Under the pieces are notes generated by a model. The model had not been told where the DNA came from. It saw only the letters and a program-made list of their open reading frames with translations, and made no database searches. Positions 15,686-24,043 of a stretch of 64,000 nt of DNA are shown in pieces. The stretch is from CBDAQR01 sp965199055 (lineage in GTDB: Bacteria; Pseudomonadota; Gammaproteobacteria; Pseudomonadales; Halieaceae), in assembly GCA_965199055.1 (NCBI GenBank), contig CBDAQR010000004.1, positions 186,001 through 250,000 on the forward strand, read 5' to 3'. The first letter of the stretch is position 1, and the number at the start of each line of letters is the position of its first letter. The position numbers and the translations under genes were made by a program.

Positions 15686-17275
15686 ATGGCTGAATCGTCC
15701 CTGCGCACCATGGCCCAGGTGGTTGCCGACGCCGCTGCCCAGCACGGTAGCCGGATGGCAATCGAAGATGGGCCGGTTCAGCTCACTTACAGTGAACTCG
15801 ATGCAGCCCGGCTGCGCTCTGCGGCCGCGTTTCGAGCAGCCGGCCTTAGCAAAGGGGACTGCATCGCGATTTGGGCACCGAATATTCATGAGTGGATTCT
15901 CGCCGCCATAGGAGCGCAGACACTCGGCATCATCCTGGTTCCCATCAACACCCGCTGGAAGGGCAGCGAGGCGGCCTATGCCCTGCGCCTCAGTCAGGTG
16001 AAGATTCTGTTCACCGTCGGCGATTTCCTGGATCAGTACTACCCAGCGCTGTTGGAGGGCGAGAACCTTCCCGAGTTGCGGCAGATCGTCATGCTGCAGG
16101 GCATTGATGCGCAAAAATCCGAGGCGGTTGCTCCAGTAACGAGCTGGGATGATTTTATCGCCGAGGGCGACGGCATCGATACCACAGAAGTCAATGCGTT
16201 GGCCGCCAATGTGTCTCCTGATGACGTGTTGGATATTGGCTTTACCTCAGGCACGACCGGTTCCCCTAAGGGAGTGGTCACCACCCATGGCCAGAACATT
16301 CGTGTGTTCGAGACCTGGAGTGCCACGGTGGGTCTACGCGGCGACGATAACTACCTCATCATCAATCCTTTTTTCCATTCCTTTGGCTACAAGGCGGGAT
16401 GGTTGGCGGCAATTATTCGCGGCGCAAAGATTCTGCCCGTATTGACCTTCGACCTGGACGCGGTGCTGGCGCAGATTGAAAGGGACAAGGTGTCTGTGCT
16501 GCCCGGCGCCCCGACTATTTATCAGTCGATCCTGGCGCATCCGCGCCGCGGCGACTACGACTTGTCTAGCCTCCGGTTGGCCGTAACCGGAGCCGCGCCG
16601 GTGCCGGTGGAGCTAGTCAACCGTATGCGCAGTGAACTGCAATTCGAAGTTGTGGTTACCGCCTATGGGCTCACCGAGACCTGTGGCACCGTCACCATTT
16701 GCGAGGCCGACGATCCGGCTGAGCTGATTTCAGGAAGCTCCGGCAAGGCCATGCAGGGTGTAGAAGTGCGAATTGTCGACGGCGAGGGTAATGATCTGCC
16801 GGCCGGTGAAGCGGGCGAGATCTGGGTGCGTGGTTACAACGTGATGCAGGGGTACCTCGACAACCCAGAGGCGACGGCGGACACCATCACCGCCGACGGC
16901 TGGCTCAAAACCGGCGATGTCGGCGTGATGGACAGTGGTGGGTATCTCGACATAACCGATCGGATTAAGGATATGTTCATTGTCGGCGGCTTCAACTGCT
17001 ATCCGGCCGAGATCGAGAACATGCTCTGTTCATTGTCCGGTGTTTCTCAGGCAGCCGTGATTGGGGTGCCGGATGAACGCATGGGCGAGGTGGCTTGCGC
17101 ATTTCTGATTCCCGATTCCGGCGCCGAACTGCAGGCCGACGAGGTAGTCAGTTGGTGCCGGGAGAATATGGCGAATTACAAAGTGCCGCGCGCCGTGCAT
17201 ATAGTTGATTCCCTGCCAACCAATGCATCGGGCAAGGTCTTGAAAACCGAATTACGTGCACAGGTGAGCGGCTAA
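15686..17275 (+). CDS. fadD3: HIP-CoA ligase FadD3-like acyl-CoA synthetase
   Basis: ATP-dependent acyl-CoA ligase of 529 residues, closest in pattern to mycobacterial FadD3, which activates the bicyclic steroid fragment HIP (methyl-dioxo-hexahydroindane propanoate). The AMP-binding P-loop FTSGTTGSPKG lies near 185, the adenylate motif AYGLTETCG near 328, and the C-terminal catalytic lysine in NASGKVLK. The stretch INPFFHSFGYKAG followed by VLPGAPTIYQSILAHP closely follows the FadD3 subgroup rather than long-chain FadD. A ggag precedes the ATG. It leads the cluster and overlaps the first regulator gene by one base (TAATG). Its neighbours ipdABC and echA20 support the assignment. Confidence 0.88.
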   Translation: MAESSLRTMAQVVADAAAQHGSRMAIEDGPVQLTYSELDAARLRSAAAFRAAGLSKGDCIAIWAPNIHEWILAAIGAQTLGIILVPINTRWKGSEAAYALRLSQVKILFTVGDFLDQYYPALLEGENLPELRQIVMLQGIDAQKSEAVAPVTSWDDFIAEGDGIDTTEVNALAANVSPDDVLDIGFTSGTTGSPKGVVTTHGQNIRVFETWSATVGLRGDDNYLIINPFFHSFGYKAGWLAAIIRGAKILPVLTFDLDAVLAQIERDKVSVLPGAPTIYQSILAHPRRGDYDLSSLRLAVTGAAPVPVELVNRMRSELQFEVVVTAYGLTETCGTVTICEADDPAELISGSSGKAMQGVEVRIVDGEGNDLPAGEAGEIWVRGYNVMQGYLDNPEATADTITADGWLKTGDVGVMDSGGYLDITDRIKDMFIVGGFNCYPAEIENMLCSLSGVSQAAVIGVPDERMGEVACAFLIPDSGAELQADEVVSWCRENMANYKVPRAVHIVDSLPTNASGKVLKTELRAQVSG

Positions 17276-17760
17276 TGAACGCCCCCGAGCACATCGAACT
17301 GGACCAGACCGATGAGCGCATTGTCGAGTTGTTGCGTGAAGATGGTCGGATGGCCTACCGCGCGCTGGCGCGAGAACTGGGCCTGACTGAAGCGACGGTG
17401 CGCTCGCGCGTGAAGCGTCTGGAAGAATCCAACGCAATGCGCGTTGTGGCGGTAACGGATTTCGAAGCAGCAGGCTATGACTTTCTATTGGCCGTCGGCG
17501 TGCAGGTGGAGGGACGCTCACCCGCGCTGGTATCGGAAGAGTTAGCGCGCTTCGATGAGGTGTTCTCTATCAATGTGGTGATCGGTACCTACGACCTGGA
17601 ACTGCTAGTCGTAGCCCAGGATCAGGAATCGCTATCGGAACTTATTTACGAGCGCCTGGCCAGCTTGCCGGGCGTGCGCAGGGTGGTGCCGTCCATTGCC
17701 GTCGATGTCTTGAAGAACCAGCCCGACTGGGTGCCTTTTCATGGGGCGGTTGATGAATAA
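17275..17760 (+). CDS. Lrp/AsnC family transcriptional regulator, copy 1
   Basis: A 161-residue Lrp/AsnC protein. The N-terminal helix-turn-helix covers about 12-60 (DERIVELLREDGRMAYRALA, then LGLTEATVRSRVKRLEE) and the C-terminal ligand-binding RAM domain follows (VEVEGRS-like strand, then VVIGTYDLELLVVAQD). It is translationally coupled to fadD3 and overlapped by the second regulator. Such proteins form dimers to octamers and respond to small metabolites. Its placement inside the catabolic operon suggests local control of steroid-ring genes, possibly by a CoA ester or acid intermediate; this is inference. Confidence 0.9.
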   Translation: MNAPEHIELDQTDERIVELLREDGRMAYRALARELGLTEATVRSRVKRLEESNAMRVVAVTDFEAAGYDFLLAVGVQVEGRSPALVSEELARFDEVFSINVVIGTYDLELLVVAQDQESLSELIYERLASLPGVRRVVPSIAVDVLKNQPDWVPFHGAVDE

Positions 17761-18220
17761 GCGCAGGCTGGACAGTGTCGATCGGCAGATTGTGGAGAGG
17801 CTCTCCAACGATGCCCGCACCAGCAATCGACAGATAGCCACCGAGTTGGGTGTCACCGAGGGCACGGTGCGTGCGCGTATCAAGCGCATGGAAGACGAGA
17901 AGCTGATACGCATTACTGCGGTTACCAATATCGATCGCTTCAAGGACGCCGCCCTGGCCTATGTCTGGGTCGAGGTTGAGCGCAGCGAGCAGATCGAACA
18001 AGTAGCCAAGGAAATGGCTGCCATGAAAGAGTTTGGCTTCGTCGGCGTGATGATGGGTCGCTACGACATTCTCGGTATCACCATGGTGCGCAACACCGAG
18101 CACCTGGCGCGTTTTGTACACCGCAGTATTAGCAGTCTTGAGGGGGTGCGTCGCACCGAAAGCACCCTGAGCGTGAATTTTGTAAAACACGATTACCGCA
18201 TGAGCCGGATCGTGACCTGA
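17753..18220 (+). CDS. Lrp/AsnC family transcriptional regulator, copy 2
   Basis: A 155-residue second Lrp/AsnC protein. HTH at about 5-52 (DRQIVERLSNDARTSNRQIA, then LGVTEGTVRARIKRMEDEK) and a RAM domain including GFVGVMMGRYDILGITMV. The ATG at 17753 is chosen because ggggcgg sits at the right distance; it overlaps the end of copy 1 by eight bases. Recognition helices of the two copies are similar (LTEATVRSRVKRLEE and VTEGTVRARIKRMED), so they may bind related sites or form heteromers. Nine bases separate it from ipdA. Confidence 0.9.
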   Translation: MNKRRLDSVDRQIVERLSNDARTSNRQIATELGVTEGTVRARIKRMEDEKLIRITAVTNIDRFKDAALAYVWVEVERSEQIEQVAKEMAAMKEFGFVGVMMGRYDILGITMVRNTEHLARFVHRSISSLEGVRRTESTLSVNFVKHDYRMSRIVT

Positions 18221-18229
18221 GGAGAAAAG

Positions 18230-19108
18230 ATGGATAAACGAATGACATCAGCCGAGATTGTCGGCCAACTGGAAGATGGCATGACCATCGGTATCGGGGG
18301 TTGGGGCCCACGCCGCAAACCGATGGCACTGGTGCGTGAAATTCTGCGTTCGGATCTCAAGGACCTGACCATCGTTTCCTATGGAGGCGCCGATGTCGGT
18401 ATGTTGTGTGCCGCCGGCAAGGTGAAGAAGCTGGTATTCGCCTTTGTCTCTCTGGACTTCATTCCACTGGAGCCCTTTTTTCGACAATCTCGCCAGAGCG
18501 GTGCCATCGAGGTGATGGAGATCGACGAGGGCATGATGCTGCTGGGCTTGCGCGCCGCAGCTTGGGGATTGCCCTATATTCCGACGGCGGTGGGCCTGGG
18601 TACCGACATCATCAAAAAGAACCCGCAGATCAAGGTGATCGACAGCCCCTACGATGACAAGGAGTGGGTGGCTATGCCCGCGCTGAAGCTCGATGCTTCG
18701 TTGATTCATGTCGACAAGGCCGATGCCCGCGGCGTATGCCAGATTGCCGGTCCGGACCACTACATGGACGACATGTACGCGCGTGCCGCTGAAAAAACCT
18801 TTGTCTCCTGCGACGAACTGGTCGAGAGCGACTACTTCGCTGACCCGGCCCAGGCGCGTCTCGTGTTCTGGGAGCGCTCAGTGACTACCGGTGTTTGCGA
18901 GATCCCTGGTGGTGCACATCCATCATCCTGCAACCCGCAGTACGGCTTCGATGTGCCGCACTTCAAGGCGTATTCCGCCGCTGCGAAAGACGAGGCTGGG
19001 TTTGCCGGTTACGTCGAGCAGTTCAAGCTCAACGGCAGCGAGGAAGACTACCAGGCTGCCGTCGGCGGCCTGGATGCGATTCGCAACCTGCCTCTGCCCA
19101 CTTATTAA
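18230..19108 (+). CDS. ipdA: Steroid ring-opening hydrolase IpdAB, subunit A
   Basis: A 292-residue member of the CoA-transferase fold family, matching mycobacterial IpdA, which with IpdB hydrolytically opens the last carbocycle (ring C) of COCHEA-CoA during cholesterol breakdown. Diagnostic segments are GMTIGIGGWGPRRKPMALVREILRS and the GGADVGMLCAAGKVKK loop; the IDEG motif near residue 98-101 lies where the IpdA active-site glutamate is reported. Ordinary class I CoA-transferases have a different SENG-type glutamate motif in the other subunit. A strong ggag ribosome site precedes the ATG. Forms a pair with ipdB, 20 bases downstream. Confidence 0.9.
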   Translation: MDKRMTSAEIVGQLEDGMTIGIGGWGPRRKPMALVREILRSDLKDLTIVSYGGADVGMLCAAGKVKKLVFAFVSLDFIPLEPFFRQSRQSGAIEVMEIDEGMMLLGLRAAAWGLPYIPTAVGLGTDIIKKNPQIKVIDSPYDDKEWVAMPALKLDASLIHVDKADARGVCQIAGPDHYMDDMYARAAEKTFVSCDELVESDYFADPAQARLVFWERSVTTGVCEIPGGAHPSSCNPQYGFDVPHFKAYSAAAKDEAGFAGYVEQFKLNGSEEDYQAAVGGLDAIRNLPLPTY

Positions 19109-19128
19109 TCAGCCCAGGAGACAAGACA

Positions 19129-19923
19129 ATGAGTAACGAATATACCCTGGCTGAACTGTGCATCGTCGCCTGTTCCGAAGCGTTTACCGGCGACGGCGAG
19201 GTGCTGGCGACCGGCATTGGCGTGATTCCGCGCCTGGCGGCCAGCCTGGCCATGAAAACCAGCAATCCCGACCTGATGATGACCGACTCCGAGGCGTGGA
19301 TGCTGAGCTCGCCCAACCCGGTAGGCGATCGCGGCCAAGGTTATGCCCAGGCCAACGAAAGCTGGATGGGTTTTTCCCGCATTTTTGATAACGTCTGGAG
19401 CGGCAAGCGTCACGCCATGTTGGGGCCGACCCAGGTTGATCGTTTCGGTCAATCCAATACCTCGGCGCTGGGTGGTAGCTACGAGGCACCCAAGGTCATG
19501 ATGCTCGGTGCGCGCGGCTTTCCGGGCAACTCGATCAGCCATCCCAACAGCTTCTTTGTGCCGGGCCACTCAGACCGGGTCTTCATCGACGGCGAGTGTG
19601 ATTTTGTATCCAGCATAGGCTACAACCCCGAACGCCTACCCAAAGGACATTCGCTAGACGACATCGATATACGCCGCATTGTTACCGACCTGTGTGTGAT
19701 GGATTTTGGCGGGCCCAACCACGCGCCACGGCTGGTTTCAGTGCACCCCGGTATCACGGTGGAACAGGTGGTTGAAAACACCGGTTTTGAGCTGGTGATT
19801 CCGGAGGAGGTGCCGACCACCCCGGCACCCACGGCGGAGCAACTGGCGATCATCGCCCAGATGGACCCGCACAACCAGCGCGCGATGCAAATCAGAGATA
19901 ACCCCCCGGGGGACAGGTCCTAA
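19129..19923 (+). CDS. ipdB: Steroid ring-opening hydrolase IpdAB, subunit B
   Basis: The 264-residue beta subunit partner of IpdA. The start is the ATG at 19129 after caggag; the open frame extends further upstream inside ipdA but would give an unrelated N-terminus. Family features include LAELCIVACSEAF at the start, LMMTDSEAWML, GPTQVDRFGQSNTSALGG (the turn seen in CoA-transferase beta subunits) and DFGGPNHAPRLVSVHPG. The sequence lacks a canonical SENG catalytic glutamate motif, consistent with hydrolase rather than CoA-transferase chemistry. Its stop is five bases from the ipdC start. Confidence 0.9.
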   Translation: MSNEYTLAELCIVACSEAFTGDGEVLATGIGVIPRLAASLAMKTSNPDLMMTDSEAWMLSSPNPVGDRGQGYAQANESWMGFSRIFDNVWSGKRHAMLGPTQVDRFGQSNTSALGGSYEAPKVMMLGARGFPGNSISHPNSFFVPGHSDRVFIDGECDFVSSIGYNPERLPKGHSLDDIDIRRIVTDLCVMDFGGPNHAPRLVSVHPGITVEQVVENTGFELVIPEEVPTTPAPTAEQLAIIAQMDPHNQRAMQIRDNPPGDRS

Positions 19924-19927
19924 GCGC

Positions 19928-20992
19928 ATGCTCAATACGCGACTCACAGAGCTGCTCGGCTGCAAGTACCCCATCGTGCAAACCGCGATGGGCTGGGTGG
20001 CCGACCCCCACCTCACAGCGTCCACATGTAATGCAGGTGGCTTTGGTTTTCTGGCTGGTGCGACCATTCCACCCGAAGAAATGGAACGCGACATACTCAA
20101 AACCAAAGAGCTCACGTCGAACCCATTCGGCGTGAACTTCCACATGTACCAGCCGAATGCTGCTGAAATTGTCGACATGGTCATCGCGCACGGTGTGCGC
20201 GCGGTGAGTTACTCGCGCTCGCCAGGGCCAGAGTTCATCAAGAAATTGAAAGACGCAGGTGTGGTTTGTATGCCAACGGTGGGTCTGCCCAAACACGCCA
20301 CTAAGGCGGTCGAGCTCGGTGCCGACGTAGTGACCGTGCAGGGCGGTGAGGGCGGCGGTCATACCGGCGCTGTCCCCACCAGCTTACTGATCCCGCAGGT
20401 GATCGATGCCGTAGCCGACAAGGTGCCGGTAGTGGCCGCTGGCGGTTTCAAGGACGGTCGCGGCCTGATCGCGGCGCTGAGCTGGGGTGCCGACGGTATC
20501 GCGATGGGAACGCGCTTTCTCATGACCTCGGATAGCCCCGTGCCGGCCGAGACCTTGCAGCAGTATGTTGAGTGTAAGGACCCGGCGGTGATCATCCGCT
20601 CGACGGCGATGGATGGGCTGCCGCAGCGCATGATTATGAATGCGTTCTTGTCGGATCTTGAGAAAGCAGGCGCATTGAAAAAGCTGTACCTCGCTATGAA
20701 AAACGGCCTGGCTTTTCGCAGGCACACGGGCGCTAGCCTGTTCGGTTTGCTTAAGTCTGCCGTCGCCATGCAGCGCGACGATGGCCTTACCGCCGCACAG
20801 GCCATTATGTCGGCAAACGCGCCGATGATTATTCAAAAGGCCATGGTCGAAGGCACACCCTCCGAGGGTGTATTACCCAGCGGTCAGGTGGCGGGTGTTA
20901 TTGATGAACTGGTTAGTTGCGAGCAACTGATTCGCGAAATTGTTAGCGAGGCTGAAGCGCGCCTGGTTGCGCTGGCCAGCCGAGCGAACTGA
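19928..20992 (+). CDS. ipdC: IpdC-like FMN-dependent oxidoreductase
   Basis: A 354-residue TIM-barrel flavoprotein of the nitronate monooxygenase family. It aligns in pattern with mycobacterial IpdC, a steroid C/D-ring CoA-ester reductase/dehydrogenase: TELLGCKYPIVQTAMGWVADPHL at the N-terminus, the FMN-phosphate and active-site loop VVTVQGGEGGGHTGAVPT (about 137-154), and AAGGFKDGRGLIAALSWGADG. The C-terminal half with SGQVAGVIDELVSC is longer than in plain nitronate monooxygenases. True nitroalkane oxidation is unlikely given the ipdA-ipdB-ipdC-echA20 order. A 13-bp palindrome occurs in its coding sequence (20857-20869). Confidence 0.88.
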   Translation: MLNTRLTELLGCKYPIVQTAMGWVADPHLTASTCNAGGFGFLAGATIPPEEMERDILKTKELTSNPFGVNFHMYQPNAAEIVDMVIAHGVRAVSYSRSPGPEFIKKLKDAGVVCMPTVGLPKHATKAVELGADVVTVQGGEGGGHTGAVPTSLLIPQVIDAVADKVPVVAAGGFKDGRGLIAALSWGADGIAMGTRFLMTSDSPVPAETLQQYVECKDPAVIIRSTAMDGLPQRMIMNAFLSDLEKAGALKKLYLAMKNGLAFRRHTGASLFGLLKSAVAMQRDDGLTAAQAIMSANAPMIIQKAMVEGTPSEGVLPSGQVAGVIDELVSCEQLIREIVSEAEARLVALASRAN

Positions 20993-21010
20993 TAAAGAGG
21001 AATGACGGAT

Positions 21011-21769
21011 ATGTCTAAACCCTTCAGCACCACGATCGAGAACGGCATCGCTACAATGGTTCTCGATCACCCACCGGTGAATGCCTTTGACAGCGAAGGT
21101 TGGTTCGCCATAGCGGCAGAGATCGATGCCCTGGGCCAGAACGACGATGTGCGTGTGATCGTGATCGGTGGCGAAGGCAAAGGTTTTTGTGCTGGCGTCG
21201 ATATCAAGGAACTGGCTGCGGATGCGAGCAAGATCCTGGATGTGAACCGCGGCAACTACGAGACCTTCCGCGCGATCCACCGCAACCCACTGCCGGTAAT
21301 TGTGGCACTGCACGGCTTCGTGCTGGGTGGCGGTATCGGTATGGCCGGTGCGGCAGATATCGTCGTTTGCTCTGACGATGCCCGCTTTGGCGTGCCGGAG
21401 ATTGATCGCGGTGCGATGGGCGGTGGCGCCCACCTGCAGCGCCTCTTCCCTGTGCAAAAAGTGCGCTACATGTATTTCACCGGGGAGTTTATTGATGCGC
21501 AGGAAGCCTATCGACTTGGCTCCATCGAAAAAGTCGTACCGCGGGACGAACTGATCCCGGCAGCCCAGGATATTGCGAAAAAAATCGCCGAGAAGTCCCC
21601 CGTCATGGTGAAGATCGCCAAGGAATCTTTGACCGGTATCGAGGACGGTAACCTCGAAGACAAATACCGCTGGGAACAGGGCTTCACGTACGAGGCTTAC
21701 ACCCACGAGGATTCACAGGAAACCCGCGACGCCTTTGTCGAAAAGCGCGACGCCAAGTTCGAGAAGTAG
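21011..21769 (+). CDS. echA20: EchA20-like steroid ring-D hydrolase (crotonase family)
   Basis: A 252-residue crotonase-fold protein. Residues match EchA20, which opens the five-membered ring of HIEC-CoA rather than hydrating a double bond: DHPPVNAFDSEGWFAIA, GKGFCAGVDIKEL (about 56-68), GFVLGGGIGMAGAADIVV (oxyanion hole) and FGVPEIDRGAMGGGAHLQRL. Both oxyanion-hole glycine stretches are intact. Start ATG 21011 is preferred over 21002 because it stands at proper spacing from agagg. Followed closely by the acyl-CoA dehydrogenase gene. Confidence 0.85.
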   Translation: MSKPFSTTIENGIATMVLDHPPVNAFDSEGWFAIAAEIDALGQNDDVRVIVIGGEGKGFCAGVDIKELAADASKILDVNRGNYETFRAIHRNPLPVIVALHGFVLGGGIGMAGAADIVVCSDDARFGVPEIDRGAMGGGAHLQRLFPVQKVRYMYFTGEFIDAQEAYRLGSIEKVVPRDELIPAAQDIAKKIAEKSPVMVKIAKESLTGIEDGNLEDKYRWEQGFTYEAYTHEDSQETRDAFVEKRDAKFEK

Positions 21770-21776
21770 AGCAGTA

Positions 21777-22940
21777 ATGGATCTTTCTTACACCGAATCA
21801 CAAGTCGCCTTCCGCGAGGAAGTGCGCAGCTGGCTGGCGGCCAATGTGCCCGCCGAACCTCTGCAGAGTTTTGATACTGAGGCTGGCTTTCAGGCCCACC
21901 GCGCCTGGGAAGCGAAACTCAATGAAGGTCGCTGGGGCATGGTGACCTGGCCGGAAGCACTGGGCGGTCGCGGCTGCGACCTGATCGAGTGGCTGATTTT
22001 TGAAGAAGAGTACTACAAGGCGGCGGCTCCCAAGCGGGTTAACCAGAATGGTATTTTCCTGCTTGGCCCAACGCTGATGGAGTACGGCACCGAGGAACAG
22101 AAGGCCCGCATATTGCCGAAGATGGCCACCGGTGAGGAAGTCTGGGCTCAGGGCTGGTCCGAACCCAATGCTGGTTCAGACATGGCGGCGATACGCTCCC
22201 GCGCCGATCTCGATGGCGACCACTACGTGATCAACGGGCAGAAGACCTGGTCGACCCGCGCGGTGTGGGCGGACTGGTGTTTTGGCATGTTTCGTACCGA
22301 CCCGGACTCGGAGCGTCACCGTGGGCTGACTTTTATATTGGTGCCGCTGGATACGCCGGGCATTACTGTGAGACCCATTCCGCAGTTGGACGGCCTGCCG
22401 GGCTTTGCTGAAATCTTCTTCGATAACGTTCGTGTATCGGTCGATAACCGCTTAGGCGGTGAGGGCGAAGGTTGGGCCGTTGCCATGGCCACCGCTGGCT
22501 TCGAGCGCGGCCTGATGCTGCGCTCTCCGGCGCGCTTTCAGGAAACCGCGCGCAAGCTGGTCGAGTTGTACATGGCAAACCGCGACAGTGCCGACCGTGA
22601 CCCCGCGGTGCGCGATGCGGTGATGCAGGCGTATCTCGATGCTGAGAATTATTGCCTTTCAACTTACCAGACGGCCTGTCGACTGATGTCGGGTAGCAAA
22701 ATCGGCCCTGAGTCGTCGACGAACAAAATCTTTTGGTCAGAGCTCGACCAGGATATGCATGCCACCGCGATGAGCATCCTGGGCGCGCGGGCGGAACTTT
22801 GGCCTCACGCGCCGGACGCAGCAGGTGTGGGCGACTGGCTGGATGGTTGGCTGTTCTCGCAGTCGGGTCCGATCTACGCCGGCACCAATGAGGTTCAAAG
22901 AAATATTATCGCCGAGCGCATGCTCGGCATGCCCCGGTAA
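21777..22940 (+). CDS. Acyl-CoA dehydrogenase, long (catalytic-type) subunit
   Basis: A 387-residue flavoprotein with complete acyl-CoA dehydrogenase architecture: helical N-terminal domain, beta domain with AQGWSEPNAGSDMAAI (FAD contact) and TWSTRAVWADW, and C-terminal helical domain ending TNEVQRNIIAERMLG. A GFERG motif near 245 is where FadE-type subunits carry the catalytic glutamate. It resembles mycobacterial FadE31-type long subunits and is immediately followed by a shorter ACAD that lacks this motif, so an alpha2-beta2 heterotetramer is likely, as for steroid-specific FadE pairs. Start ATG 21777; a longer frame back to 21735 lies inside echA20. Confidence 0.88.
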   Translation: MDLSYTESQVAFREEVRSWLAANVPAEPLQSFDTEAGFQAHRAWEAKLNEGRWGMVTWPEALGGRGCDLIEWLIFEEEYYKAAAPKRVNQNGIFLLGPTLMEYGTEEQKARILPKMATGEEVWAQGWSEPNAGSDMAAIRSRADLDGDHYVINGQKTWSTRAVWADWCFGMFRTDPDSERHRGLTFILVPLDTPGITVRPIPQLDGLPGFAEIFFDNVRVSVDNRLGGEGEGWAVAMATAGFERGLMLRSPARFQETARKLVELYMANRDSADRDPAVRDAVMQAYLDAENYCLSTYQTACRLMSGSKIGPESSTNKIFWSELDQDMHATAMSILGARAELWPHAPDAAGVGDWLDGWLFSQSGPIYAGTNEVQRNIIAERMLGMPR

Positions 22941-22978
22941 TCAACCTGAACGATCACCGGTAGAAGAGAGAAATAGAG

Positions 22979-24022
22979 ATGGATTTTACCTTTAGCGAAG
23001 ACCAGTTGTTGTTCCAGGAGTCGGTGCACGATTTTCTTGTCAACGAGGTAACCCCCGATACGATTCGTGAGCTGTGGGATTCTGAGAGTGGCCGCAGCGA
23101 TGCGCTGTGGGGGCAGCTCACGGAGATGGGGCTGACAGGTATGACCGCGGCAGAGGAACACGGTGGCCTGGGTATGGATGCTGTCGACTTCGTGCTGCTG
23201 GCCAGAGAATGTGGTTACGTCGCGCTGCCCGAACCACTGGTGCATACAGCGTTGATCGCGGTGCCGTTGCTGCAGGATCTCGGTGGCGAGTTGGCCTCGG
23301 AGTGGCTGCCCAAAATTGCCGCCGGCGAAGCGCGTGTCATTGTCGGTCTCGAAGAAAATCAGCTGGTGGAAGATGCCCATGTGGCTGACCTGCTCCTTCT
23401 CGAAAAGGCGGGAGCGTTGTACGCCGTGGACCCTGCAGCAGTGACCTTGCGCGCCAACGAATCGGTGGACCCATCACGAAAGCTGTTTGCTGTGGAATTC
23501 GATCAAAGCGCCGCTGCAAAAGTTTCAGGCGATGCAGCGCTGATTGAAGCAAGTCTCAACCGAGGTGCGCTTGGCGCGGCGGCTCAGGCGCTGGGCCTGG
23601 CCCAGCGCATGGTAGATATGTCCGTGCAGTACACCGCTGAGCGGCAACAGTTTGGTAAACCCATCGGTTCCTTCCAGGCGGTGAAGCATCACATGTCCAA
23701 TGTGGCAGTGCGGCTGGAGTACGCCAAGGCACCGGTATACCGCGCCGCTTATGCGCTGGCCAACGGCCTCAATACGACAAGCCTTAACGTGAGTCAGGCC
23801 AAGCTAGCAGCGTGTGAAGCTGCCAACCTCGCCGCCAAAAACTGTATCCAGGTGCATGGCGCGATGGGCTACACCTGGGAGGTTGATCTGCATATATACA
23901 TGAAGAAGGCCTGGGCCCTGGCCAATAGCTGGGGGGATACCGGATTCCATAAGAACCGGGTGGCCGACACCATATTTGTGGAAGGAGCCGCGCTCGGCGC
24001 CGGCAATACCTTCCTGAACTGA
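22979..24022 (+). CDS. Acyl-CoA dehydrogenase, short partner subunit
   Basis: A 347-residue ACAD-family protein shortened in its middle beta domain. It lacks the SEPxAGSD FAD contact and the FERG catalytic motif seen in the preceding gene, but keeps the C-terminal FAD-binding RQQFGKPIGSFQAVKH (about 216-231) and QVHGAMGYTWE. This is the pattern of the non-catalytic subunit in FadE31-32 and FadE28-29-type heterotetramers. Spaced 38 bases after its presumed partner. Exact substrate within the ring-derived beta-oxidation steps cannot be set from sequence. Confidence 0.85.
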   Translation: MDFTFSEDQLLFQESVHDFLVNEVTPDTIRELWDSESGRSDALWGQLTEMGLTGMTAAEEHGGLGMDAVDFVLLARECGYVALPEPLVHTALIAVPLLQDLGGELASEWLPKIAAGEARVIVGLEENQLVEDAHVADLLLLEKAGALYAVDPAAVTLRANESVDPSRKLFAVEFDQSAAAKVSGDAALIEASLNRGALGAAAQALGLAQRMVDMSVQYTAERQQFGKPIGSFQAVKHHMSNVAVRLEYAKAPVYRAAYALANGLNTTSLNVSQAKLAACEAANLAAKNCIQVHGAMGYTWEVDLHIYMKKAWALANSWGDTGFHKNRVADTIFVEGAALGAGNTFLN

Positions 24023-24043
24023 ATCGAAAAGAGGATTAGAACA

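Noticed and set aside
18230..19923. Calling the ipdA-ipdB products a 3-oxoacid or glutaconate CoA-transferase
   Set aside because: The fold is shared, but the usual catalytic glutamate motif of the beta subunit is not seen, and the context and sequence match the ring-opening hydrolase.
19928..20992. Calling the ipdC product a nitronate monooxygenase
   Set aside because: The family-level match is generic; gene order and the C-terminal half favour IpdC.
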